Positions 25,366-32,574 of a stretch of 35,712 bases of DNA are shown piece after piece (within the stretch, counting starts at the first letter, position 1; the number at the start of each line of letters is the position of its first letter). The DNA is from an uncultured Anaerostipes sp. (GTDB taxonomy: Bacteria; Bacillota; Clostridia; Lachnospirales; Lachnospiraceae). Under the pieces are notes generated by a model. It was not told the DNA's origin. It saw nothing but the letters and a program-made list of their open reading frames with translations, and did not search any database. The translations under genes and the position numbers were made by a program. The stretch lies in NCBI GenBank assembly GCA_900756035.1, contig CAAEIR010000040.1, positions 1-35,712 on the forward strand, read 5' to 3'.

Positions 25366-25480
25366 GTATTACTGCCGAAGACAGCAGGTGCCGTATGGCG
25401 CAACGTAGATCAACCTGCCGAGGAGAGTATTAGTTTTATGCTAATTATGCCCTTTGTCTTTGGAGACAGAGGGCTTTTCT
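25366..25480 (+). promoter_or_regulatory. L10 ribosomal leader with attenuator
   Basis: The leader contains the characteristic CCGAAGACAGCAGGTGCC and AACCTGCCGAGGAGAG segments of the L10 leader, the site where the L10-L12 complex binds its own mRNA. AGCAGGT and ACCTGC pair around the central loop. It ends in a terminator: GCCCTTTGTCT (25449-25459) with AGACAGAGGGC (25464-25474), loop TTGG and a TTTTCTTATTTTT tail. Excess L10 is expected to favour termination. Confidence 0.9.
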
Positions 25481-25533
25481 TATTTTTATAAAGCGGTGGT
25501 ACACAAAATAAATCAAGGAGGTGCACCATTTCA

Positions 25534-26037
25534 ATGGCAAAAGTTGAGTTAAAACAACCAGTTGTAAATGAGATCAAAGAGTTACTTACAGATGCTCAGT
25601 CTGCAGTATTAGTTACTTACCGCGGAATCACTGTAGAGCAGGATACTGCAATGCGTAAGGAATTAAGAGAAGCAGGTGTAGAGTACAAAGTATACAAGAA
25701 TTCAATGATCCGTTTTGCAGTAAAAGATACTGAATTCGAATCATTATCTGGAGATTTAACAGGGCCTACAGCAATCGCTGTTTCTAAAACAGACGCTACA
25801 GCTCCTGCAAGAATCCTTGCAAAACATGCGAAGAATATTGAAGTACTTGAAATGAAGTCTGGTGTTGTGGAAGGAACATTCTATGACAAAGACGGAATCC
25901 AGGTTATTGCAAGCATTCCATCAAGAGAAGAATTACTTGCGAAATTCCTTGGAAGTATTCAGTCCCCTATTACAAACTTTGCTCGTGTTATTAAGCAGAT
26001 CGCTGAAAAAGACGGTGAAGGGGCAGCAGCTGAATAA
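25534..26037 (+). CDS. rplJ: 50S ribosomal protein L10
   Basis: This 167-residue protein starts MAKVELKQPVVNEIKELL and has the SAVLVTYRGITVEQDTAMRKELREAGVEYKVYKNSM core. It anchors L7/L12 dimers to the ribosome through its C-terminal helix. An AAGGAGG site lies 14 bases before the ATG. Its expression is governed by the leader at 25366-25480. Confidence 0.97.
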   Translation: MAKVELKQPVVNEIKELLTDAQSAVLVTYRGITVEQDTAMRKELREAGVEYKVYKNSMIRFAVKDTEFESLSGDLTGPTAIAVSKTDATAPARILAKHAKNIEVLEMKSGVVEGTFYDKDGIQVIASIPSREELLAKFLGSIQSPITNFARVIKQIAEKDGEGAAAE

Positions 26038-26083
26038 TAATTAATCAGTAGAATTTAAAAAATATTATCAGGAGGAAATTATA

Positions 26084-26449
26084 ATGACAACTCAGGAAAT
26101 TATTGAAGTTATCAAAGGTTTATCAGTATTAGAATTAAATGAATTAGTAAAAGCTTGTGAAGAAGAATTCGGTGTATCTGCAGCAGCAGGTGTTGTAGTT
26201 GCAGCAGGAGCTGGAGCTGAAGGTGGAGCAGAAGAAAAAGACGAATTCGATGTTGAATTAACAGAAGTTGGTGGAGCAAAAGTTAAAGTCATCAAAGCTG
26301 TTCGTGAAATCACAGGATTAGGATTAAAAGAAGCAAAAGAATTAGTTGACGGAGCTCCTAAAGTAGTTAAAGAAGGTGCATCTAAAGCAGAAGCTGAAGA
26401 CATCAAAGCTAAATTAGAAGAGCAGGGAGCAAAAGTAACTCTGAAATAA
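26084..26449 (+). CDS. rplL: 50S ribosomal protein L7/L12
   Basis: This 121-residue protein has the N-terminal dimerisation domain ([26 protein letters not shown]), an Ala/Gly-rich hinge (about 36-52) and the C-terminal factor-binding domain ([20 protein letters not shown]). It follows rplJ by 46 bases with an AGGAGGA site. The usual downstream rpoB-rpoC pair is absent; a terminator follows instead. Confidence 0.98.
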   Translation: MTTQEIIEVIKGLSVLELNELVKACEEEFGVSAAAGVVVAAGAGAEGGAEEKDEFDVELTEVGGAKVKVIKAVREITGLGLKEAKELVDGAPKVVKEGASKAEAEDIKAKLEEQGAKVTLK

Positions 26450-26482
26450 TCAGGGACTTAAGTTCTTTTTATAACGTAAATG

Positions 26483-26523
26483 AAAGTGCAGTATTAGCTG
26501 AAAAGTTGATACTGCACTTTTTT
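26483..26523 (+). terminator. Terminator after rplL
   Basis: AAAGTGCAGTAT (26483-26494) pairs perfectly with ATACTGCACTTT (26509-26520), extended inward by a weaker stem, and is followed by TTT. The right arm overlaps the promoter of the next gene. Confidence 0.9.
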
Positions 26524-26534
26524 CGTGATATAGT
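26506..26534 (+). promoter_or_regulatory. Promoter of the SorC-type regulator
   Basis: TTGATA (26506-26511) and TATAGT (26529-26534) are separated by 17 bases, with an extended TGA. The -35 lies within the rplL terminator stem. Confidence 0.7.
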
Positions 26535-26578
26535 AAGGTTCTTATCTTTATGTATCACAGGTTAAGAAGGAGGCTGCT

Positions 26579-27556
26579 ATGCGAAAGATTATTGATGACA
26601 ATCGTCTGATTTACAAATGTTGCTATTTGTATTATATAGAGCGGAAAAATCAGACTGACATTTGCAGGATACTCGGGCTGTCAAGAACCAGTGTTTCCAG
26701 GATGCTGGAACTTGGGCGAAGCAAGGGAATTGTGCAGATCGAAGTCATTAATCCGGACATTTTTGATTTTGGAGAGATTGAACAGAAGCTGCAGGAGAAA
26801 TACCGTTTGAGAGAAGTTATTGTTGTAGAAGGTGATCCTCTGGATTCTGAGGAGAAGCAGAGAGACAGACTTTCTGAGGCTGCATTTACATTTTTATCAA
26901 ATATCCTGGAGGATGGAGATTGTGTGGGAGTCAGCATGGGGAGAACCCTGCATCATGTGACGCAGGTAAAGCAGGAATATGATCTTCGAAGCAAAAATCT
27001 GCTGTTTGTTCCTATGTATGGCGGAATCAGTCAGAAGAGAACCAATCGTCTGGATGTACAATCTAACCGGATTGCAGTGAAATTTGCCCAGAAGTTTGGC
27101 GGTGATTATGTGCAGTTTTTGGCACCGGCTGTGTTTTCATCAAAACAGGTAAAGGATATCTTTTTGAATGAAGAAACAATTCGCTATATCTACCGTTATT
27201 TCAATAAACTGCGGATTGCACTTCTCGGGATCGGTGTGCCGGAAGCCGGAAAAACCGGATTGTTTTATGAAGGATATCTGAATGAGGAAATATTGAAAGA
27301 ATGCATGGAAAAAGGTGCTGTCGGAGAGACAGCTCTTCGTTTTTACGATATTCACGGAAATCGACAGGCTTTTCGCGAATTTAATGAGCGCGTTGTTGGG
27401 ATTGAAGAAGAGCAGCTCCAAAATATTGAGATACGAATCGGAATTGCAGGCGGCAGAGATAAATCGGATGCAGTCGAGGGTGCAATACAGGCGGGGGATA
27501 TTAATGTTTTAATTACGGATCTGGCATGTGCAAATAAAATGTTGGAATCTATGTAA
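26579..27556 (+). CDS. SorC/DeoR-type sugar-binding transcriptional regulator
   Basis: This 325-residue regulator has an N-terminal helix-turn-helix at residues 23-50 (NQTDICRILGLSRTSVSRML) and a C-terminal sugar-phosphate-binding domain with the GVSMGRTL motif near residue 119 and LLGIGVPE near 215. Members of this family respond to phosphorylated sugars or polyols made by their own pathway. It has its own promoter and a strong AGGAGG site. The rpiB-araM-araL-srl genes directly downstream are the likely targets, through the ATTTAAACAATTGT motif found before rpiB and before the srl genes. Whether it activates or represses is unknown. Confidence 0.9.
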   Translation: MRKIIDDNRLIYKCCYLYYIERKNQTDICRILGLSRTSVSRMLELGRSKGIVQIEVINPDIFDFGEIEQKLQEKYRLREVIVVEGDPLDSEEKQRDRLSEAAFTFLSNILEDGDCVGVSMGRTLHHVTQVKQEYDLRSKNLLFVPMYGGISQKRTNRLDVQSNRIAVKFAQKFGGDYVQFLAPAVFSSKQVKDIFLNEETIRYIYRYFNKLRIALLGIGVPEAGKTGLFYEGYLNEEILKECMEKGAVGETALRFYDIHGNRQAFREFNERVVGIEEEQLQNIEIRIGIAGGRDKSDAVEGAIQAGDINVLITDLACANKMLESM

Positions 27557-27587
27557 GCAAATGCAGATATTCTTCGATCAAAAAAAT

Positions 27588-27604
27588 TATTTAAACAAAT
27601 GTCC
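27588..27604 (+). promoter_or_regulatory. Candidate regulator-binding site upstream of rpiB
   Basis: ATTTAAACAAATGTCC differs at only a few positions from the two ATTTAAACAATTGT sites at 30235-30281. It lies 11 bases upstream of the -35 at 27616, a position that would suit an activator. Confidence 0.5.
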
Positions 27605-27615
27605 TATAAATTAAA

Positions 27616-27644
27616 TTGAAAATGACTATATAAAATCTTACAAT
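27616..27644 (+). promoter_or_regulatory. Promoter of the rpiB-araM-araL operon
   Basis: TTGAAA (27616-27621) and TACAAT (27639-27644) are separated by 17 bases. The rpiB start is 46 bases downstream, behind an AGGAGG site. Confidence 0.75.
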
Positions 27645-27689
27645 AAAAGCATCAAAGAGGAAACGATTGAAAATCAGGAGGTATGAATT

Positions 27690-28139
27690 ATGAAAATTTC
27701 TCTGGGATGCGATGAAGCTGCATATGATTTAAAACAGATGATAAAAGAACATTTAGAAAAACAGGGACATACAGTGATCGATCAGGGTGCCGATGCGGGA
27801 GAGACAGTTTTATACCCGGATGTAGCTGTAAAAACATGTGAAGATGTAACCAATGGAAAATGTGAGAGGGGAATTCTCGTCTGCGGAACAGGAATTGGGA
27901 TGGCGATGACTGCAAATAAGGTACCGGGAATCAGAGCTGCGGTTTGCCATGATCCTTTTTCTACAGAACGCTCCATTTTAAGTAATGATGCGAATGTGAT
28001 GTGTATGGGAGCCAGAGTTGTTGCTCCACAGCTTGCTCTATATCTTTTGGATATCTGGATGGGACTTCAGTTCAAAGACGGGCCATCTACACCGAAGGTA
28101 GAGCGAATTACACACTATGAACAACAGTTTGCCCACTAA
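27690..28139 (+). CDS. RpiB/LacA/LacB-family sugar-phosphate isomerase
   Basis: This 149-residue aldose-ketose isomerase has the catalytic Cys65 in GILVCGTGIGM, followed by NKVPGIRAAVCHD. Two residues differ from ribose-5-phosphate isomerase B as I recall it from E. coli. The N-terminal Asp-His is Asp8-Glu9 (GCDEAAY), and the ring-opening His of the HND motif is Ser (LSNDANVM, near residue 98). A Ser-Asn pair at this place also occurs in EryI-type isomerases for erythrulose 4-phosphate. The substrate is therefore probably not ribose 5-phosphate, and a tetrulose or other ketose phosphate is plausible. It is the first gene of the operon, and its stop overlaps a non-used ATG of the following frame. 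Confidence 0.88.
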   Translation: MKISLGCDEAAYDLKQMIKEHLEKQGHTVIDQGADAGETVLYPDVAVKTCEDVTNGKCERGILVCGTGIGMAMTANKVPGIRAAVCHDPFSTERSILSNDANVMCMGARVVAPQLALYLLDIWMGLQFKDGPSTPKVERITHYEQQFAH

Positions 28140-28153
28140 TGGAGGATACGGTC

Positions 28154-29335
28154 ATGGATGAAATCTTAAATGCTACATTAGAAGAGATGGGAACCATAAG
28201 TTTTGATTGCAGCTGTGGGAAACACCATCAAATGAGTATAGAGAAGCTAATTATGGGAAAAGGAGTCCTGTCAAGAATCTGTGAAATTGCGGAGCCGTTT
28301 CGTAATGGAAAGATTTTGATGGTTAGTGATAATCATACATACGATGCCGCCGGAGAAAAGGTGCTGGAACTTTTAGAAGGTGATGAGTTCCAGGTGAAAA
28401 ATCTGATCTTAGATTCCGGTGACGGGATTTTGATACCGGATGAAAGTGTCGTAGGAAAAGTTCTTTTGAATGTAGAAAAAGAAACCAATCTGCTGATTGG
28501 TGTTGGATCAGGAAGTATCAATGACACAGTAAAATATATTTCTTCAAGGACGAAAATACCGTATGTGGTTGTCTGCACAGCGCCTTCTATGGATGGATAT
28601 GTTGCAGATGGAGCGCCGTTGATCCTGGAAGGAAGAAAAATTTCTTTTGAGGCAACACTGCCATATGGAGTGCTGGGTGATACCGATATTATGAAACATG
28701 CGCCACAGAGGATGATTCAGGCCGGTTTTGGAGATGTTCTCGGGAAGCTGACAGCGCTGGCAGATTGGAAACTGGCAAAAGAATTAAATGGAGATTATTA
28801 TTGTGAAACTTGTGTAACTTTGGTGGAACGGGCTCTGTTAAAAGTCATCAGCAGAGTAGACGGACTGGCAAAGAGAGAGGACGAGGCAATTCTGTTTTTA
28901 ATTGAAGCTTTGAATTTAACAGGTGTTGCCATGGGGCTTTTAGGGATTTCCAGACCGGCTTCCGGTGCAGAGCATATGTTAAGCCACTATTGGGAGATGG
29001 ACTTTATTGCCAAAGGAAAATTCCCGGAATTACACGGAATAAAAGTGGGAATTGCGACTCCGATTATTGCGGAAATCTTCGACATTATGAAAGATGATAT
29101 ACCGAAGGAAATCATGGAAGATGCACCGCAGAAAGAGTACTGCGAAGACCTTCTGCGTCGTGTTGAGGCACCGGTATCACCGAGAGAAATCGGAATTGAT
29201 CGTGAACTTTTTTATCAGAGTATTTTGAAAGGAAATACGGTGCGCAACCGATATAGTATTTTACAGCTTGCAGTGGACAAAGGAAAGATAAATGAGATTG
29301 CCCAACAGGTAACCAATCGTATTTATGGATCATAA
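28154..29335 (+). CDS. AraM/glycerol-1-phosphate-dehydrogenase-family enzyme, copy 2
   Basis: This 393-residue protein shares 178 of its first 300 residues with copy 3 by eye. The nucleotide motif GVGSGSIND is near residue 116. The metal ligands are Asp194 (FGDVLGKLTALADWK), a His in GAEHMLSHYW (274 or 278) and His294 (ELHGIKVG). The CSCGKHH motif is at residues 19-25. ATG 28154 is preferred because GGAGG (28141-28145) is 8 bases upstream and copy 3 begins at the same residue; the frame could also open at 28139. It sits between an RpiB-type isomerase and an AraL-type phosphatase. It probably oxidises a polyol phosphate to the ketose phosphate used by the isomerase. Confidence 0.88.
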   Translation: MDEILNATLEEMGTISFDCSCGKHHQMSIEKLIMGKGVLSRICEIAEPFRNGKILMVSDNHTYDAAGEKVLELLEGDEFQVKNLILDSGDGILIPDESVVGKVLLNVEKETNLLIGVGSGSINDTVKYISSRTKIPYVVVCTAPSMDGYVADGAPLILEGRKISFEATLPYGVLGDTDIMKHAPQRMIQAGFGDVLGKLTALADWKLAKELNGDYYCETCVTLVERALLKVISRVDGLAKREDEAILFLIEALNLTGVAMGLLGISRPASGAEHMLSHYWEMDFIAKGKFPELHGIKVGIATPIIAEIFDIMKDDIPKEIMEDAPQKEYCEDLLRRVEAPVSPREIGIDRELFYQSILKGNTVRNRYSILQLAVDKGKINEIAQQVTNRIYGS

Positions 29336-29366
29336 TCAATGTGCAGTGCGGTGAAAGGGAAATACT

Positions 29367-30158
29367 ATGAAAATAGAAGATAAAATTCAGGAAATTAAAA
29401 GTTTTGTACTGGATATGGATGGAACTATCTATCTGGGAAATGATTTGTTTGATTTTACGAAAGACTTTTTGAAGACAGTAGAGGAAACCGGAAGAAACTA
29501 TTACTTTTTTACCAATAACTCATCCAAAAGCCAGCAGGTATATATTGATAAGCTGGCAGGCATGGGGATTGATATCACTCCTGATCAAATGATGATTTCC
29601 AGTCATGTTATGATACATTATTTAAAACAGAATCATCCGGGAGCATCAATCTATGTGGTGGGAACCCCTTCTCTGATTGAGGAATTCAAATCTTTCGATA
29701 TGCCATTAGTAGAAGAAGATCCTGATATTGTAGTTTTGGGTTTTGATACGACACTTACCTATGAAAAACTGGCAAAAGCCTGTCATTATGTGCGAGGCGG
29801 ATGTATTTATTACGGAGTGAATCCGGACTGGAACTGTCCGATTGAGGGAGGAGATTTTATCCCCGACTGCGGTTCCATGGCAAAGCTGATTGAGGCATCC
29901 ACCGGAAGATTTCCGGAATTCTTTGGAAAGCCGTCCAGACATACGCTGGATTATATTATAGAGGCAACAGGGGGCAATCCGGGAGAAATCGCTATTGTCG
30001 GAGATCGTTTGTATACGGATATTGCCGTGGCAGATGGCAGTGATGTGACATCGATTCTTGTGTTAAGCGGAGAAAGCAAAAAAGAAGATGTGGCAAGCAG
30101 TGACGTAAAGCCGGATTTCATTGTCGATACATTAGAAGACATTACAACATTATTGTGA
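29367..30158 (+). CDS. HAD-IIA phosphatase, AraL/NagD-type, copy 2
   Basis: This 263-residue phosphatase is about 81% identical to the copy at 20612, with the same LDMDGT, TNNSSKS, GKPSRHTLD and VGDRLYTD motifs. Such similarity within 9 kb implies a recent duplication, or gene conversion, in one lineage. It is expected to remove phosphate from sugar or polyol phosphates. Unlike copy 1 it has no hairpin before its start, and it follows the dehydrogenase by 31 bases with an AAAGGG site. A terminator ends the operon at 30171. Confidence 0.88.
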   Translation: MKIEDKIQEIKSFVLDMDGTIYLGNDLFDFTKDFLKTVEETGRNYYFFTNNSSKSQQVYIDKLAGMGIDITPDQMMISSHVMIHYLKQNHPGASIYVVGTPSLIEEFKSFDMPLVEEDPDIVVLGFDTTLTYEKLAKACHYVRGGCIYYGVNPDWNCPIEGGDFIPDCGSMAKLIEASTGRFPEFFGKPSRHTLDYIIEATGGNPGEIAIVGDRLYTDIAVADGSDVTSILVLSGESKKEDVASSDVKPDFIVDTLEDITTLL

Positions 30159-30173
30159 AATTAATTGCATTGG

Positions 30174-30205
30174 CGGGGATTCCATTTAGGGATCTCCGTT
30201 TTTTT
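30174..30205 (+). terminator. Terminator after the second araL-like gene
   Basis: CGGGGATTCC (30174-30183) pairs with GGGATCTCCG (30189-30198), including two G-U pairs. The loop is ATTTA, followed by seven T (30199-30205). Confidence 0.85.
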
Positions 30206-30234
30206 GTAATATCAAAATTTAGAGAGTTTTAAAG

Positions 30235-30280
30235 ACAATTGTTTAAATATTAATACAAAAAAGAGAATTTAAACAATTGT
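30235..30280 (+). repeat. 14-bp perfect inverted repeat, candidate operator pair
   Basis: ACAATTGTTTAAAT (30235-30248) and its exact complement ATTTAAACAATTGT (30267-30280) flank an 18-base AT-rich spacer. Each half contains the palindrome ACAATTGT. A third related copy lies before rpiB at 27588. The repeat is in the promoter region of the srl remnant genes and suits a dimer-of-dimers regulator such as SorC. Confidence 0.65.
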
Positions 30281-30326
30281 TCAATAAAATTAGTTTCAAA
30301 TGTAAAAATAAATTGGTAAGCTATAG

Positions 30327-31070
30327 TTGCAAATAAAAGAAAAGGAAGGTGTTTTTACAATCAACACGAATCCGGTTGGGCAGTCAGGACCGCTGGCAAA
30401 GTTTATTACTCCGGACGTTTATGTATCGGATGTCAATGACTCTTGTTTGAGTTTCACGGAAGAAGAAGCAAAAGTAGTCGAAAAATCAGAGAAAAGCAAG
30501 GAGCAGAGTGAAAGGGCGCAGCCGCCTCAAAGTCAGGAGAAGCCTGGAATTATTACAAGATTTGGAATCGCTGTTGGAAAGATTGTAGGCAAATTTTTTG
30601 CAGCAGGACGTGAGACAATTGAAATGGTAGTCAAAAACATTCTTTCGTTTATGGCATTTACCAGCACGATATTGGGAATTATTACTGCGTCAGGGGCAGG
30701 TAATTTTATTGCAAAGACTATATCTCCAATGTGTTCAACTTTGCCGGGAATGCTTGCAATTTCGATTGTTTGTGCGTTGCCGATACTCTCTCCGGTTTTA
30801 GGACCAGGAGCCGTTATTGCACAAGTTGTAGGAACTCTTTTGGGGTCTCAGATTGCTATGGGAAAAATTCCAGCACAGTATGCACTTCCGGCATTGTTTG
30901 CGATCAATGCTCAGGTTGGATGTGACTTTATACCAGTCGGTTTGAGTTTGGCAGAGTGTGAGTCAAGTACCATTGAACTGGGAGTGCCGTCTGTCTTATA
31001 TTCCAGATTAATTACAGGTCCTCTGGCTGTTGTCATTGCATTTGTTGCCAGCACAGGTCTATACGCATAG
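30327..31070 (+). pseudogene. srlE: Glucitol-family PTS EIIBC, 5'-truncated
   Basis: This 247-residue frame matches the C-terminal three quarters of SrlE. It has the IIB tail TINTNPVGQSGPLAKFI, the IIC2 domain with ILSPVLGPGAVIAQVVG, and ALPALFAINAQVGCDFIPVGLSLAE. Compared with E. coli SrlE, about 80 N-terminal residues are absent, including the phosphorylated Cys region (DCGGTLRCGIYP). The frame opens at a TTG with no ribosome site directly after a TAG stop, and no srlA (EIIC1) gene is present upstream. The simplest reading is a deletion that removed srlA and the start of srlE. Expression of an inactive membrane fragment is possible. Confidence 0.75.
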
Positions 31071-31103
31071 TAGATTGAGTAAAATGAAAAGGAGAAAACG
31101 ATT

Positions 31104-31475
31104 ATGAAGTATTTTACCAGAATCAAAGGATTAGGAAAAGACGCCTTAAATTTTCTTGGAGATCGGGGGACAAATTTTATTATTCTATTTAATGAAGATG
31201 CGCCAGATGCATTTTTAGATCTGTGTGTGTTGCACTCTGTAGAAACTCTGGTTTCTGATATTATGCCTGGTGATAAAATGATCATCAATGAAAAAGGATT
31301 TGAGGTTACGTCAGTAGGTTCTGAAGCCAATCAGACGCTTCGTGGACTCGGGCATTGTACCATCAGTTTTCAGGGCGCTGAGGAATCGCCGCTACCGGGA
31401 TATATTTCTGTAAAAGGAACCGAGCCGCTTCTTCCATCTGATCTTCAACCGGGAATGACCATTGAGTTTATATAA
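31104..31475 (+). CDS. srlB: PTS glucitol/sorbitol-family EIIA component
   Basis: This 123-residue cytosolic protein aligns along its length with SrlB. The active-site His44 is in CVLHSVET, and TSVGSEANQTLRGLGHCTISF is a family stretch. It would accept phosphate from HPr. With EIIB and EIIC1 lost upstream it has no evident partner here, unless they are encoded elsewhere. The start has an AAAGGAG site. No strong terminator was seen before 31560. Confidence 0.9.
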   Translation: MKYFTRIKGLGKDALNFLGDRGTNFIILFNEDAPDAFLDLCVLHSVETLVSDIMPGDKMIINEKGFEVTSVGSEANQTLRGLGHCTISFQGAEESPLPGYISVKGTEPLLPSDLQPGMTIEFI

Positions 31476-31559
31476 TTAAGTTTTTCAGTAAATATCGTTT
31501 ATGAATTAAAATCATGTTTTTGATACTTTCAAAATAATTCGTCTAATCCTTCTTATCTA

Positions 31560-31588
31560 TTGGAAAATGAATATACTTATGATACTAT
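31560..31588 (+). promoter_or_regulatory. Promoter of the D-2-hydroxyacid dehydrogenase gene
   Basis: TTGGAA (31560-31565) and TACTAT (31583-31588) are separated by 17 bases, with an extended TGA before the -10. Confidence 0.6.
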
Positions 31589-31618
31589 GAAAGAAGATGA
31601 GAGCGAAAGGAGAATTGT

Positions 31619-32560
31619 ATGAAAGTAGTGATCATTGAACCTTTGGGGGTAGAAGAAAAACAATTGATGGATATTGCCGCAGAAGCATTGCCGGATACTG
31701 TGGAACTGGTTTCTTATGATACAAAAGTTACAGAGACAGAAGCCCTGATTGAGCGAGGAAGGGATGCGGATGTTATTATGGTTGCCAATCTCCCTTTGAA
31801 CGGAGATGTAATTCGTGGGTGTGAGAGTCTTAAGATGTTGGCAGTTGCATTTACAGGAATTGATCATATTGATATGGAAACATGTCATGAAAAAGGAATT
31901 GTGGTGAGTAACTGTGCCGGATATTCCAATGCAGCAGTCTCTGATCTGGTATTTGGACTGTTGATCTCGTTATACCGTAATATTATTTCGTGTAATGAAG
32001 TTGTGCGCCGGGAAGGCACAAAAGACGGATTGATTGGGATGGAACTGGAAGGAAAGAGATTCGGAGTTATTGGAACCGGAGCCATCGGAACCCGGGTGGC
32101 AGGGATTGCGAAAGCATTTGGATGTGAAGTCTATGCGTATTCCAGAACTGAAAAAGAGTTGGAAGGAGTTACATATACAGATCTTTCAACGTTGCTTTCT
32201 GTCTGTGATATTGTATCTCTTCATGTGCCTCTGAATGAGAATACAAAAGGTATGATTGGAAGCAGAGAATTGGCATCTATGAAGAAAACAGCAATATTGA
32301 TCAATACAGCAAGAGGCCCTGTTGTGGACAGTAAAGCGCTTTCAGAGGCTTTAAATGAAGAACAGATTGCAGGAGCAGCCGTTGATGTATTTGAGATAGA
32401 GCCTCCGATTGCAAAAGACCATCCTTTGTTTGGAGCTAAAAATCTCATTGCGACACCTCATGTGGCATTTGCTACTAAGGAGGCATTGGTAAAACGTGCG
32501 ATTATTGATTTTAATAATGTGAAATGTTGGATGGAAGGGCATCCGATCAATATAATGTAG
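31619..32560 (+). CDS. D-isomer-specific 2-hydroxyacid dehydrogenase
   Basis: This 313-residue NAD(P)-dependent oxidoreductase has the Rossmann motif GTGAIG (152-157). The catalytic triad appears as Arg232 (NTARGP), Glu261 (IEPP) and His281 (TPHVAF). It reduces 2-keto acids, as in glycerate, lactate or phosphoglycerate dehydrogenases; the sequence does not decide which. Its own promoter and AAAGGAG site suggest independent expression. It may serve redox balance or the neighbouring sugar-acid metabolism, which is inference only. Confidence 0.9.
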   Translation: MKVVIIEPLGVEEKQLMDIAAEALPDTVELVSYDTKVTETEALIERGRDADVIMVANLPLNGDVIRGCESLKMLAVAFTGIDHIDMETCHEKGIVVSNCAGYSNAAVSDLVFGLLISLYRNIISCNEVVRREGTKDGLIGMELEGKRFGVIGTGAIGTRVAGIAKAFGCEVYAYSRTEKELEGVTYTDLSTLLSVCDIVSLHVPLNENTKGMIGSRELASMKKTAILINTARGPVVDSKALSEALNEEQIAGAAVDVFEIEPPIAKDHPLFGAKNLIATPHVAFATKEALVKRAIIDFNNVKCWMEGHPINIM

Positions 32561-32574
32561 GGAGAAGTCGGAAT

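Noticed and set aside
30235..30280. Inverted repeat as an insertion-sequence end
   Set aside because: The repeats face each other across only 18 bases, no transposase or target duplication is present, and a third motif copy lies near the rpiB promoter, which fits an operator better.
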